DNA from: Bathynomus jamesi
Taxonomy: Eukaryota > Arthropoda > Malacostraca > Isopoda > Cirolanidae
Direction of reading: 5' to 3'
Assembly: GCA_023014485.1 (NCBI GenBank)
Contig: JAJOZX010000091.1
Coordinates: 333,501 to 397,500 of the forward strand
DNA: 64,000 nucleotides
Shown here: positions 11,415 through 21,716 of the stretch, piece after piece
Layout of the letters: each line of letters begins with the position of its first letter
Numbering within the stretch: position 1 is the first letter of the stretch
Position numbers and translations under genes: made by a program
Notes under the pieces: generated by a model
Seen by the model: the letters and a program-made list of their open reading frames with translations, nothing else
What the model was told of the DNA's origin: nothing
Database searches by the model: none

Positions 11415-11925
11415 TTATTTATTTTTTTTTTTTTAAATATATTTAAAAATATAATTTTGGTGAAAAACAGAGTCAAATTCTTTCATTTTTGAGGGATTAT
11501 TCCATGACTTTTTCTTTGAAGGAATTTTTGCCTCTTGAAAGAGATTTTTCCCGCTTTTGGAATATTTTGACAGTGGCCTTCTTCTTCTTCTTCTTCTTCT
11601 TCTTTGTTGAGAAAAGCTTTTTTCAGCGGAGGATTTGCACTGGAGAGAGAGAGGGAAAATATATTCTTAAAGGAAACAATACAGCCCAGAAGCATTTTTA
11701 TGCACTCATTTAGTTTAATAAGAAGCACTATAAATCAGACAATTTCACTTAATTATTCATTGGTCTCGAGTCAAGCTTCGAGATATGGCCCCCAGGAGGG
11801 CTTACCACCTTTGGTTGATCGGCCAAATCTCAGATGAGGAAAGATGAGAGAGAGAGATTATACTTAGTAAAACAAAGCAATATATATATATACACACACA
11901 CACACGCATACATACAGTATATATA
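11411..11925. other. Unassigned DNA with (CTT)n and a short (TA)n/(CA)n tract
   Basis: (CTT)n/(TTC)n at 11578-11604 and mixed TA/CA repeats at 11880-11905. No gene supported. Confidence 0.6.
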
Positions 11926-12168
11926 CTGGATGTGTATAAAGTAACGCAAATGAGGAGAGAAATCCATTTTGAATTATATTACGCGAGTAAACATAGACGA
12001 TAGACGAATAATATTTATTACATGTACTTCATAGCAACTGTATATTCCATAGTAAGGTTAAGAAGAGGTGTTGAAAATGTTCTTAAAAGTTAAAAAACAA
12101 GTTGAAACTAGTTTAAACCAGTTCAATTCGGATTTCTCTTCACTTGCGTTACTTTGTACACGTCCTAT
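11926..12168. mobile_element. MITE with ~45-bp TIRs
   Basis: Left end GGATGTGTATAAAGTAACGC matches the complement of the right end, GGACGTGTACAAAGTAACGC. The similarity continues through GAGAAATCC. The loop of about 150 bp has no ORF. Its right end lies 7 bp from the next mariner-type element. The superfamily is not clear from the ends alone; TA-rich flanks suggest Tc1/mariner. Confidence 0.78.
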
Positions 12169-12174
12169 ATAGTA

Positions 12175-12936
12175 CAGGGTGGGCGGTAAGTTTCCATACA
12201 TAGGAAAAATTAAACGTTTGTTTTTATGTTTCAGATACCCTAAGAATATGCGTTTGACGTAAGATCTTGTTTACTGATGAAGCAAATTTTTACGTCAATG
12301 GAGAGTTAATCGGCAAAAACATACGTTATTGGAGTAATGCTAACCCTAACTGGCTGAGTCCGACGAAGATGCAAGGTGCCGGTAAAGTGATGGTGTGGGC
12401 CGGGATATGGGGTGACAGAATTATTGGACCAATTTTTGTCAGTGGAAATCTTAATGCCGAAAGGTATCTTAACATGTTGCAAGAAGAGATTTTCCCATCC
12501 CTGCTAAACGAGGAAGGTAACTTCCCAGTTTACTTCCAGCAAGATGGAGCTCCACCTCATTATGGTCTTCACGTGCGTCGGTATTTGGATCAGCAGCAGC
12601 AGTTTCCGGATGCTTGGATTGGTCGGCGTGGTCCTGTGGAGTGGCCTCCCAGATCCCCAGATCTCACCCCTTGATTTCTATCTTTGGGGGCACTTGAAGG
12701 CCATGGTGTATCAGGAAAAGATACGAGACATAAATCATCTAAAGGAACGTATCACCAACGCCATTACAAGCATAACGTCAACTGTGCTAATGCGTGTTCA
12801 TCAACAGTGGGGAACACGTATTGAAATGTGTTTTCAAAACAATGGCAACCATGTAGAGCATATTTTATAAATAAAAATGGTTGTCCATAAAAAAATGTTT
12901 ATTTTTCCTATGTATGGAAACTTACGGCCCACCCTG
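12175..12936 (+). mobile_element. Mariner-type (DD41D-like) element lacking the DNA-binding domain
   Basis: Inverted ends CAGGGTGGGCGGTAAGTTTC and the complement of CAGGGTGGGCCGTAAGTTTC, about 36 bp, with TA at 12173-12174 and 12937-12938. 762 bp. As in 10435-11234, the coding part begins just before the first catalytic Asp. Confidence 0.92.
12267..12870 (+). pseudogene. DD41D-like transposase, catalytic domain with one frameshift
   Basis: Opens with LFTDEANFYVNGELIGKNIR (first Asp), then VMVWAGIWGDRIIGP, YFQQDGAPPHY (second Asp), and SPDLTP. A 1-bp frameshift near 12667 precedes LDFYLWGHLKAMVY, which holds the third Asp. It ends NNGNHVEHIL and stop. A CAG triplet repeat has inserted two extra Gln in DQQQQF, stretching the D-D spacing; without them it is 41. 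The N-terminal helix-turn-helix is absent. Closely related to the transposase at 10501-11150 (both RIIGP, LNEEGNFP, WGHLKA). Confidence 0.88.
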
Positions 12937-12940
12937 TATA

Positions 12941-13672
12941 CACAAGGTGTATGATAAGTAACTGCCTATTTTAAAATTCTTATAATTTCGTTATTTATTA
13001 GTAAATTTTAATGAAAAAACTAAATTATTCAGTATTTATTGAGATTTTTATTCACAAACATTCACGTGTACTTTACACTTCCACATATTCTCCCGCATCA
13101 TCACAACATTTCCTTAGATGAACAGGTATGTTGTCCACTGCTACTCGTAACGTGCATTCAGGAACTTTGCTGAGAACATAGTTAATTCTTTGCCCCAGTT
13201 CATCAAGATCTTTAGGTTTACGACGATAAACTTTTTCCTTAGCCCAACCCCACAGAAAGAGGTCACGAGGTGTTAAGTCTGGGCTGCGTGCGGGCCATTC
13301 ATGCGCACCACGTCTTCCAATCCATCGTTCTGGAAATTTGTTACGCAGCCATCCCTTCACAGCGTTAGAAAAATGAGGAGGTGCTCCGTCCTGCATGAAA
13401 TGAAGATTATCAGTTATTTCATTGCAAAATCATTGACCATACGTGATTTTTCAACATTTGCAGGTATTTTTCGGCATTCATTGTGTCCCGAATGATAAAA
13501 GGCCCAACAATGGTTATGGATGTCATACCACACCAAACCATGAGCTTTGTCCGACAGAAAGCTCAATAGAGAAAACCTCAATAAATACTGAATAATTTAC
13601 AGTTTGTTTCATTAAAATTGACTAAGAAATAGGAAAGTTATACGAATTTTAAAATAGGGAATTACTTCTCAT
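12941..13672 (-). mobile_element. Mariner-type (DD41D-like) element with ~95-bp TIRs
   Basis: The left side (12952-13046, GTATGATAAGTAACTGCC then TATTTTAAAATTCTTATA) and right side (13570-13672) are inverted copies over about 95 bp, both reaching AATAAATACTGAATAATTTA or its complement. It lies 4 bp after the 12175-12936 element. The outermost ~11 bp on the right do not match. Confidence 0.85.
13073..13575 (-). pseudogene. DD41D-like transposase, C-terminal two thirds, broken
   Basis: The minus strand reads KLMVWCGMTSITIVGPF and MNAEKYLQMLKNHVW, then stops and a frameshift near 13410, then FMQDGAPPHF (second Asp) and SPDLTPRDLFLWGWAK (third Asp, exactly 41 residues between them). It ends DDAGEYVEV and stop. 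The DNA-binding N-terminus and first catalytic Asp are missing. More distant from the copies at 10.5 and 12.2 kb. Confidence 0.85.
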
Positions 13673-14542
13673 AATTGTAATTTGTAATTGTAACTGATTG
13701 TAATTACTAAAATTTTTTTATGTAGGTCCTAATTAGTAAGTAATTGTAATTGACTACCTAAAATGTAATTGTAATTAATTGCATTGAGAAACCAAGGTAA
13801 TTGATACAATATTGGCAGTGAAATACTTTCAATTACATTGTTTTTTTCGGCCTCTCAAGCAGATCGAAATAAAATGTTCTATTTCTTTAAAACTAGCAGC
13901 GAACCCGCTCTTCGTGCGAGTAGCAAAAATATCCCTGCGCTTTAACGAAAATATCACGACTTAACCTAACCAATCGTGAAGGACGTACTGTTGACCTAAC
14001 CGGGTATTCAATAATTTTACCATAGGTTTCGATATATATATATATATATATACGTAATGATCTTCATGACGTCATTTAATTTTTTAAAATTAATTATTTA
14101 ATTTATTAACACCCAGGTGCACAACCTCGGGACCTAATCAATATGTGTGTGAAGTTTCATGTTTGTAACTGCGTCCTTTTATCATTATAGTTTTTTATTA
14201 CGGGCGGCAATGTGAAGCTCAAGATTTTCATGACTGTGTTCTTTTCTATACTTTCATTGACCAAATAATTGAACTGACAGTAATTGGAGGTTCAATTATT
14301 TGGTCAGTAAAACTGTAGTCATGACAGTCTTAAGATTCACAAATCTTGACACAATGTGAAGCTCAAGATTTTCACGGCTGCGTTCTTTTCTGTATTTTTA
14401 TCGCGGTGCTGGGACCTTCGGGGCCAGCAAGTTTAATTATTTAATTTATTAACACCCAGGTGCACAACTTCGGGACCTAATCAATATGTGTGGGTGTGAA
14501 GTTTCATGTTTATAACTGCTTCCATTTTGGAGTTATGGCTGG

Positions 14543-14607
<65 letters not shown>

Positions 14608-15035
14608 ATGCCAGTTTTTTGCCCTTATTATTTTCATAAAATAAATGTCAGTTCTTTTGTCTCTATTAGTATTTTTTGAGTGCCTTATCTTTGGTTTCAT
14701 TAGATCATATCACATACATATGTCCAATTGTCCATAGTAAGAACTGCTTGATGGAAAAATACAGTTCCGTGTAATGGTCAAAAAGAAGAAAAGTACATTT
14801 TATTGACCTAATATTATTCAGTTTTCAATGAAGATGATGACCAAAACTTAAAGTGGAATTGAAATACGTAGGTGGAAAAGCATGACATAAATCAAATAGT
14901 GTGTATTTATGAAAAAAATGCATTTCTTTGTAGATGTAATTGTAATTAAGTATTTCACCATCTACATTAATTGTAATTGTAATTATGTCAAGTAATTGTA
15001 GTTAATTATATTGACCAAGTTATTGCCCCATGCCG

Positions 15036-15037
<2 letters not shown>
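13673..15037. mobile_element. Probable hAT-type remnant with GTAATT subterminal arrays
   Basis: Both sides carry dense TTGTAATTGTAA-type repeats (13673-13800 and 14930-15020). The right side ends TTATTGCCCCATGCCG, which resembles a hAT end in reverse. The left end has been lost against the adjacent mariner-type element. Inside are a copy of the AACGAAAATATCACGACTTA core (13936-14015), a direct duplication (14098-14180 and 14445-14548, CCAGGTGCACAAC...CGGGACC), a 17-bp-stem hairpin at about 14267-14325, and a (CA)n tract. No transposase was seen. Confidence 0.5.
14549..14603. repeat. (CA)n microsatellite
   Basis: About 27 CA units after GTTATGGCTGGAA, a junction also typical of some LINE/Helitron-like tails. 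Confidence 0.95.

Positions 15038-15090
<53 letters not shown>
15038..15090. repeat. (TA)n microsatellite bordering the 452-bp array
   Basis: Two TA tracts with one break. The left edge of the array reads on from ATAT into ACACAAACTC. It probably expanded from the GTGTATAC site inside the repeat unit. Confidence 0.95.
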
Positions 15091-15095
<5 letters not shown>

Positions 15096-17178
15096 AACTC
15101 AGAATGGTTCCCTGAGAACATTATATGTTAAACACAAACCGTGCATGGAACAAGGAACTCTTCTGGGAAACTTAAATCCACTATAGTCCGATAAGTAATG
15201 GTAAATGACAAATACCATAGTTTTTCTTTTCATGATTTTAGCCCGACGTGGGCAACGGGTCTCTCGCAAAGAGATCCCATAAATATAGCTTCCTCACCAG
15301 CTATCTGCAAAGCAGACAGGATCCAGCTTTGGGACATGGATCTAGGGTTTAAAGCAAGCCTAGATCCCTACATTCAGAACCTCTATATAAGTAAAAGACT
15401 CGTTGCATTCACGTCGTGTTGAATAAATCAAAGAAAAAGGGGGTAACTATTGTATTTTTAGCCAAAAAAACCAAAACTTAAACCTCAACCGGGACATTGA
15501 GCGTCCACTTTTCAAGGCACGAAACACGTCCGTTTAGTATACACAAACTCAGAATGGTTCCCTGAGAACATTATATGTTAAACACAAACCGTGCATGGAA
15601 CAAGGAACTCTTCTGGGAAACTTAAATCCACTATAGTCCGAATAAGTAATGGTAAATGACAAATACCATAGTTTTTTCTTTTTTCATGATTTTAGCCGAC
15701 GTGGCTAAAATCATGAAAAAGAAAAAACTATGGTATTTGTCATTTACCATTACTTATTCGGACTATAGTGGATTTAAGTTTCCCAGAAGAGTTCCTTGTT
15801 CCATGCACGGTTTGTGTTTAACATATAATGTTCTCAGGGAACCATTCTGAGTTTGTGTATACTAAACGGACGTGTTTCGTGCCTTGAAAAGTGGACGCTC
15901 AATGTCCCGGTTGAGGTTTAAGTTTTGGTTTTTTTTGGCTAAAAATACAATAGTTACCCCCTTTTTCTTTGATTTATTCAACACGACGTGAATGCAACGA
16001 GTCTTTTACTTATATAGAGGTTCTGAATGTAGGGATCTAGGCTTGCTTTAAACCCTAGATCCATGTCCCAAAGCTGGATCCTGTCTGCTTTGCAGATAGC
16101 TGGTGAGGGAAGCTATATTTATGGGATCTCTTTGCGAGAGACCCGTTGCCCACGTCGGGCTAAAATCATGAAAAAAAAAAACTATGGTATTTGTCATTTA
16201 CCATTACTTATTCGGACTATAGTGGATTTAAGTTTCCCAGAAGAGTTCCTTGTTCCATGCACGGTTTGTGTTTAACATATAATGTTCTCAGGGAACCATT
16301 CTGAGTTTGTGTATACTAAACGGACGTGTTTCGTGCCTTGAAAAGTGGACGCTCAATGTCCCGGTTGAGGTTTAAGTTTTGGTTTTTTTGGCTAAAAATA
16401 CAATAGTTACCCCCTTTTTCTTTGATTTATTCAACACGACGTGAATGCAACGAGTCTTTTACTTATATAGAGGTTCTGAATGTAGGGATCTAGGCTTGCT
16501 TTAAACCCTAGATCCATGTCCCAAAGCTGGATCCTGTCTGCTTTGCAGATAGCTGGTGAGGGAAGCTATATTTATGGGATCTCTTTGCGAGAGACCCGTT
16601 GCCCACGTCGGGCTAAAATCATGAAAAAGAAAAAACTATGGTATTTGTCATTTACCATTACTTATTCGGACTATAGTGGATTTAAGTTTCCCGAAGAGTT
16701 CCTTGTTCCATGCACGGTTTGTGTTTAACATAAATGTTCTCAGGGAACCATTCTGAGTTTGTGTATACTAAACGGACGTGTTTCGTGCCTTGAAAAGTGG
16801 ACGCTCAATGTCCCGGTTGAGGTTTAAGTTTTGGTTTTTTTGGCTAAAAATACAATAGTTACCCCCTTTTCTTTGATTTATTCAACACGACGTGAATGCA
16901 ACGAGTCTTTTACTTATATAGAGGTTCTGAATGTAGGGATCTAGGCTTGCTTTAAACCCTAGATCCATGTCCCAAAGCTGGATCCTGTCTGCTTTGCAGA
17001 TAGCTGGTGAGGGAAGCTATATTTATGGGATCTCTTTGCGAGAGACCCGTTGCCCACGTCGGGCTAAAATCATGAAAAAGAAAAAATTATGGTATTTGTC
17101 ATTTACCATTACTATTCGGACTATAGTGGATTTAAGTTTCCCAGAAGAGTTCCTTGTTCCATGCACGGTTTGTGTTTA

Positions 17179-17185
<7 letters not shown>
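15091..17185. repeat. 452-bp tandem array with an internal orientation switch
   Basis: Starts of the same point in each copy are 15091 and 15541 (inverted part, period 450), then 15857, 16311 and 16763 (direct part, periods 454 and 452). About 1.3 inverted units and 3.3 direct units meet at 15683-15725, where GATTTTAGCC / GGCTAAAATC form a near-perfect palindrome. Copies differ by only a few bases. Each unit has strong hairpins: GGATCTAGG/CCTAGATCC, CTGTCTGC/GCAGATAG, GGGATCTC/GAGACCC. In the orientation of the inverted copies it carries a TATA-like CTATATAAG followed about 45 bp later by AATAAA. The 70-residue ORF repeated in the direct copies has no known motif and is probably chance. Confidence 0.92.

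Positions 17186-17244
<59 letters not shown>
17186..17244. repeat. (TA)n microsatellite bordering the 452-bp array
   Basis: About 29 TA units, replacing the array after ACATATAAT, a TA-rich site within the unit. Confidence 0.95.
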
Positions 17245-17249
<5 letters not shown>

Positions 17250-17465
17250 ATTAATTAAATGTTTCCTGCAGGTAATGATTCAGTTTTGCTCTCTTGATTA
17301 AAAATTTCTTTTGAGAAACTCGTTTTCAAAATGAGATGAATTTTTATCTTCAAAAATTTCATTGAATTTTATTTAAATTTTTTTTTAAAAAACTTTTTCC
17401 TAACCTTGATTTAATTTGATTAATCTTCATTATATCTTCTCTTTGTAACGTAACGTTTTTTCCCA

Positions 17466-17466
<1 letters not shown>

Positions 17467-17502
<36 letters not shown>
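17467..17502. repeat. (CA)n microsatellite
   Basis: About 18 CA units. Confidence 0.93.
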
Positions 17503-17506
<4 letters not shown>

Positions 17507-17520
17507 TATATATATATTTC

Positions 17521-18520
17521 AGGAAGATCACAACTTATAGAGCACTATAACAATATCCTAGATGCACTGGAAGGCAATGAAAACTACAATGTCATATACA
17601 CGGATTTTGCTAGAGCTTTCGACAAATGTGATCATGGTATAATAACACATAAAATGAAACATACGAGAATAACAGGCAAAGTGGGAAAATGGATCTACAA
17701 CTTCCTCAGAGAATGTTTACGAGTCGTCAAAATTCAAGGTATATCATCATCAGAATCAGAAGTACGCAGCTCAGTAACAGAAGGTACAGTACTGGCCCCA
17801 CTCCCGTTCATTATCATTCTAACAGACATAGACAGCGAAATAAACAGCAACAGTATAGTAACATCCTTTGCAGACGATACAAAGATCAGCAGAGAAATCA
17901 GCGATGCAAAAGAGGTGGAGGCCTTGCGGAGGGACACGAACAAAATATACAAATGGTCAGAAGACAACAACATGACATTTAACACCGAGAAATTTCAGCT
18001 CTTGAGATATGGATATTATCCATATTATGCTCCAGATAGACAGGACATTCAGAGAAGCACGAAAGCGATCGATTTGTGGGTTGTAATGACCGATGATGCG
18101 AAATTCGAGACACAAACTCAGATAGCGACAAACAAAGCAAAAAGAGTCGCGGAATAGGTACTAAGAAGTAAGAACGTTCAAAAGAAGGGACAGGACAGTA
18201 ATGATTCCCCTGCTGAAAACGTGGATCATACCAAAACTTGAATACTGCTCAGTCTTGACGTTCCCATATATAGCTTGGTTGTCAGGGGGCCAAGACTTTT
18301 TAACCAGCTTCCAAAGGACCTCAGAAATGTGACAGGGGTCAAGATTGAATTCTTCAAAAAAAAAGACTAGATGCCTGGCTCAGGACGGTACCAGATGAGC
18401 TGGGTGTACCTGGCTATGTGCGGTGGAGAGCGCAAGAAAGTGACTCGCTCCTTCACCAAGCCAGACCTAGAGGCGGGGCCACCAGCTTGACCTTCGTGTG
18501 AAGAGAGACCAACGCACTGA
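17521..18520 (+). pseudogene. Non-LTR retrotransposon reverse transcriptase, decayed
   Basis: Reads YTDFARAFDKCDHGIITHKM, then GKVGKWIYNFLR, the altered TEGTVLAPLPF (normally PQGSVLGPLLF), and SFADDTKISREI with an intact catalytic ADD. A stop at 18157 ends the long frame. After a gap, 18275-18510 in another frame gives RGPRLFNQLPKDLRNVTG and VPDELGVPGY, the C-terminal signature of this LINE family. The same C-terminal block occurs at 61246-61490, and a middle block at 59646-59957, so all are one family. The middle part between the thumb and the C-terminus is lost here. 5'-truncated: no endonuclease domain. Confidence 0.83.
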
Positions 18521-18540
18521 ACTTAAGTGAGGTTTATGAG

Positions 18541-18542
<2 letters not shown>

Positions 18543-18576
<34 letters not shown>
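18543..18576. repeat. (TA)n microsatellite
   Basis: About 17 TA units. A short (TG)n follows at 18627-18646. Confidence 0.93.
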
Positions 18577-18579
<3 letters not shown>

Positions 18580-18945
18580 ATTATTCATCATTCTCATATT
18601 TTTGTGTGGTATGCATGTTATACGCACGTGTGTGTGTGTGTGTGTGTTATGCACTCCCTGAGGAGTGTGTGTGTGCAGATGAATGGAACGAACTTCAGGA
18701 ACAGGTTCCAATTTCCAACAGCTTTTTATGAGGACTTCGTAACAATGTCACAGAAAAAAAGGAAAACTGATCTTTCTTTCTACAATTGGAAATAATATGT
18801 TGTTGGGACATAATTTATTATTATTATTATTATTATTTAATTTTCAAGTATGATGACCCTTATTCTGTCGCTCTTTACGGTTTATTTTCCCGTAATTTAT
18901 CAGTTATTGTCTCTCAACCATATACTGTACAAGTGTACATTTATA

Positions 18946-19135
18946 GGGATACGTCGTGGCCACGTGGCAACACCGCTTCCTGTTAGGTCAGCGAGGTTAA
19001 GCGACGTTTGGAGTGTTCAGTAGTTGGATGGGTGATCGTCCTCTACGATTTGTATTCGGTGTAGGACCCGTGGTTCGGATCCCACGTAAAGTTGTAGGTC
19101 CCTTTCGTCACATGACCTTCTGAAATGTTACGAAA
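18946..19135 (+). mobile_element. 5S-rRNA/tRNA composite SINE, copy 1
   Basis: Contains 5S rRNA-like promoter landmarks: CAGCGAGGTTAAGCGACG (box A region), GTTGGATGGGTGATCG (box C region). After the 5S-like part comes CGTGGTTCGGATCCCACG, a tRNA T-arm/B-box-like hairpin. The tail has GTAGGTCCCTTTCGTCAC and TGACCTT, shared with the other copies. Confidence 0.75.
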
Positions 19136-19165
19136 TTTAGCATATCAAATAGTATACATCAAATT

Positions 19166-19167
19166 GA

Positions 19168-19198
<31 letters not shown>

Positions 19199-19250
19199 TT
19201 TTAACTGCGAATTTTTAGTACACACAAACACACATATATATATATATATA
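19166..19250. repeat. (TG)n and (TA)n tracts
   Basis: (TG)n at 19166-19194 and (TA)n at 19231-19250. Confidence 0.93.
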
Positions 19251-19640
19251 TAGTGGACCTAGTTTTAGCCGTTTAAGGTGATAATGATTTGATTGTATGC
19301 CAATGATTAATTGATGCAATGACTGAGTATTAATGATAGGCTGGGTTAATAATTTATGATGTCATACAGTATCACCGATTGGAAAGTAGCTAATGGAGTA
19401 GGCCCACCATACTAGTGGAAGTGACATGAATTGCAACGAGGGTCACCAGCTTGGATTACACCCAAGCAAATTAATATTAAGGTTATAAAATTACCTTATT
19501 GTTTTGTATTTTATTATGAAAATATAGATGTTTATTTATTCACAGTAATTAACAAAGGATTGACAGTGATTATGGCTAGCCTTTACGTTATGCTGATGAC
19601 ATGGAAATTAGCTAATAAGATGAATGGTTAATAGCTTAAA
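19251..19640. repeat. Dispersed repeat, copy 1 (second copy 38945-39306)
   Basis: Aligns over most of its length with 38945-39306. Shared blocks include CTAGTTTTAGCCG, TAATGATAGGCTGGGT, TTTATGATGTC, CTAATGGAGTAGGCC and GGATTACACCCAAGCAAAT. No ORF or termini recognised. It may be part of a larger element that continues on the far side of the hAT insertion to about 26300. Confidence 0.75.
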
Positions 19641-21716
19641 TTGACACGTAATAAATTCATTGATGATATAAAAATGGCATGCAAAATGGTACATTGAATG
19701 GGCCTAGTAAATGATATAAATAATGCAGAACTGTGTGCGCGTGACACTCTGATTAAGTAGGCTAGATGATTGAATGGGCCTAGTAATGACAGAATGAATG
19801 ATGCGGCCCAATAATAATGGATTGAATGCTTGACAATGGTTACACAAATATCATTTATAAATCAGGCCATTACGTGATGCTAAGTGATTACGCCAAGAGA
19901 ATATTTAGTCATCACATAAATATATGAATTGAATCCAATAACGGATGATACGCGGAATTACGGTTTCGGAATGACACTTGAATTGGATAATAAGCCTACT
20001 GCGTTCTTTAACGAGAGTCAGTTGGAACGCTTAATTACACTTGGGGTATAGTCTACCGTTCGGCGGTAGGCTAATGTAGGCTTCACGAGAGTACTTAGAA
20101 AAGGATGCACTTATCTTACCGGGACGATGGAAACTCTGTTGAAGGAGGGTTGAAAAGGAACCTATTACCGTAGGCTCGAGTTGTCGTTGTCTGTTAAGCC
20201 TCTCGAGATGATGGAGATGTTTGATGTAGGCTTCGTAGAACGTAGGCTTGAGGTGATGTTACTTCTCGAGGTGCAGGATGGCCTATAAATAGGCTTACCA
20301 TAATTTCTTTGCCTCAAACCGGGACATTTTTAGGGTTTTACTTGAAAAAATAGGAAAACATGTGATACACCACATACACGAAGTTATAAAGTATATTTAT
20401 TTTAGTACAAACAAATAAAGGCTAAAATATACCAATTACCTGCATGGAATCACACTTTGGAGAACCAGTTGTATTTTTCACTAGCGTGAACCTTTCTTAG
20501 AAATGGTTTTTTTTTTATTTTTTCATAAAACTCACTGCAACTTAAATCAATGTTTAGTTTACAGTACATTAGTCCTTTTACTGTTGATTCGGTCATTCGA
20601 CCTCTTTCCTGAGACCATACATTGTTCATCACTGAAAATACCCTTTCAACAGGAGCAGAAGTGCCTGGTAGACAGAAAACATACTCCATAACACGGCTGA
20701 GGTTATGCACAGAAATGTTCTGGTCTTTAAAATGATTAAAGAGTTGAACCCATTTTTCTTCACAATTTATATTCTTTATTTTTCAAATATCGTAGTTTGA
20801 AGACCAAAATGTCTTGGCAATCACTACTTCATCAAACAGTTCATCTACGTTTATTGCGGCATTTCCAAGCGTTTCATTAATTTTTATAGCTGATGTTTCC
20901 ATTTCGGGCCATTTAATATCACTGTTGTTTATCCAGACAAAGTATTCTCCTCCACCAAAACTATTTTCCCACATCTCAATGTAAGATAGACATCGATCAT
21001 AAAATTTTGTAAATTCATCTACAATCAAATCAGCATGTAAGTCACCACTATCCTCTAATGCCTTGAACAGTTTTTTTTGCACCTTGTGGTATAAAGTTGT
21101 TATCCCGTCTTTCTTCAAGATTTGTTTTCAATTTTTTAAGTTCGATAGCAATGTCAGTTGCACTTGCTTTTGTTTTTTCCATAGCCAAGATTATTTGGTT
21201 AAACAAACGTAGCTGTCCATGAACAAACCACATATACATTTCTCCACATTTATTGTCAAAGAACTTTTTTATCATCACTGTGCAGTGTTCTTGAGAACAA
21301 AAGTAAGACTTTAGCCCTTCATAAATTTGGAGGATCCTCTCAATAGCTGGTAGCAGTGAAAGAAATCGGGTATTTCCATGTTGCAGTACCTTTTTGTACT
21401 CAACGTCTGCAAACTCGCAGAATTCTTTCAGCTGAGTAACACGCGCAGTGTATATGTGAAAATACTTATAAATTTTGACTACGAGAGCTTCTACTTCAAT
21501 AGGTAGGACATCAACCGCAGTTTGGAGACAGTTGTGGACAATATGGGCACCACAACCAATACCCACAATATTTCTTCCCATTTCCCTCTTTAATCGACTG
21601 TAAACATTGTTTTCGCCTTTCCTTTTTACGCCTCCAAAATTTGTGTTGCAGTTATCACCACAAAAACCAACAACTTTTTTGGATAAATCATCGTTTAAGT
21701 TATTGATAGAAAACAC

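Noticed and set aside
16063..17179. 70-codon ORF repeated three times in the 452-bp array
   Set aside because: Frame shifts between copies at the poly-A/T run change its middle, there is no known motif, and it is absent from the opposite-orientation copies' coding sense; likely chance.
15091..17185. Known snRNA or histone repeat
   Set aside because: I compared the unit with U1, U2, U4, U5 and U6 core sequences from memory and saw no match; no histone coding sequence is present.
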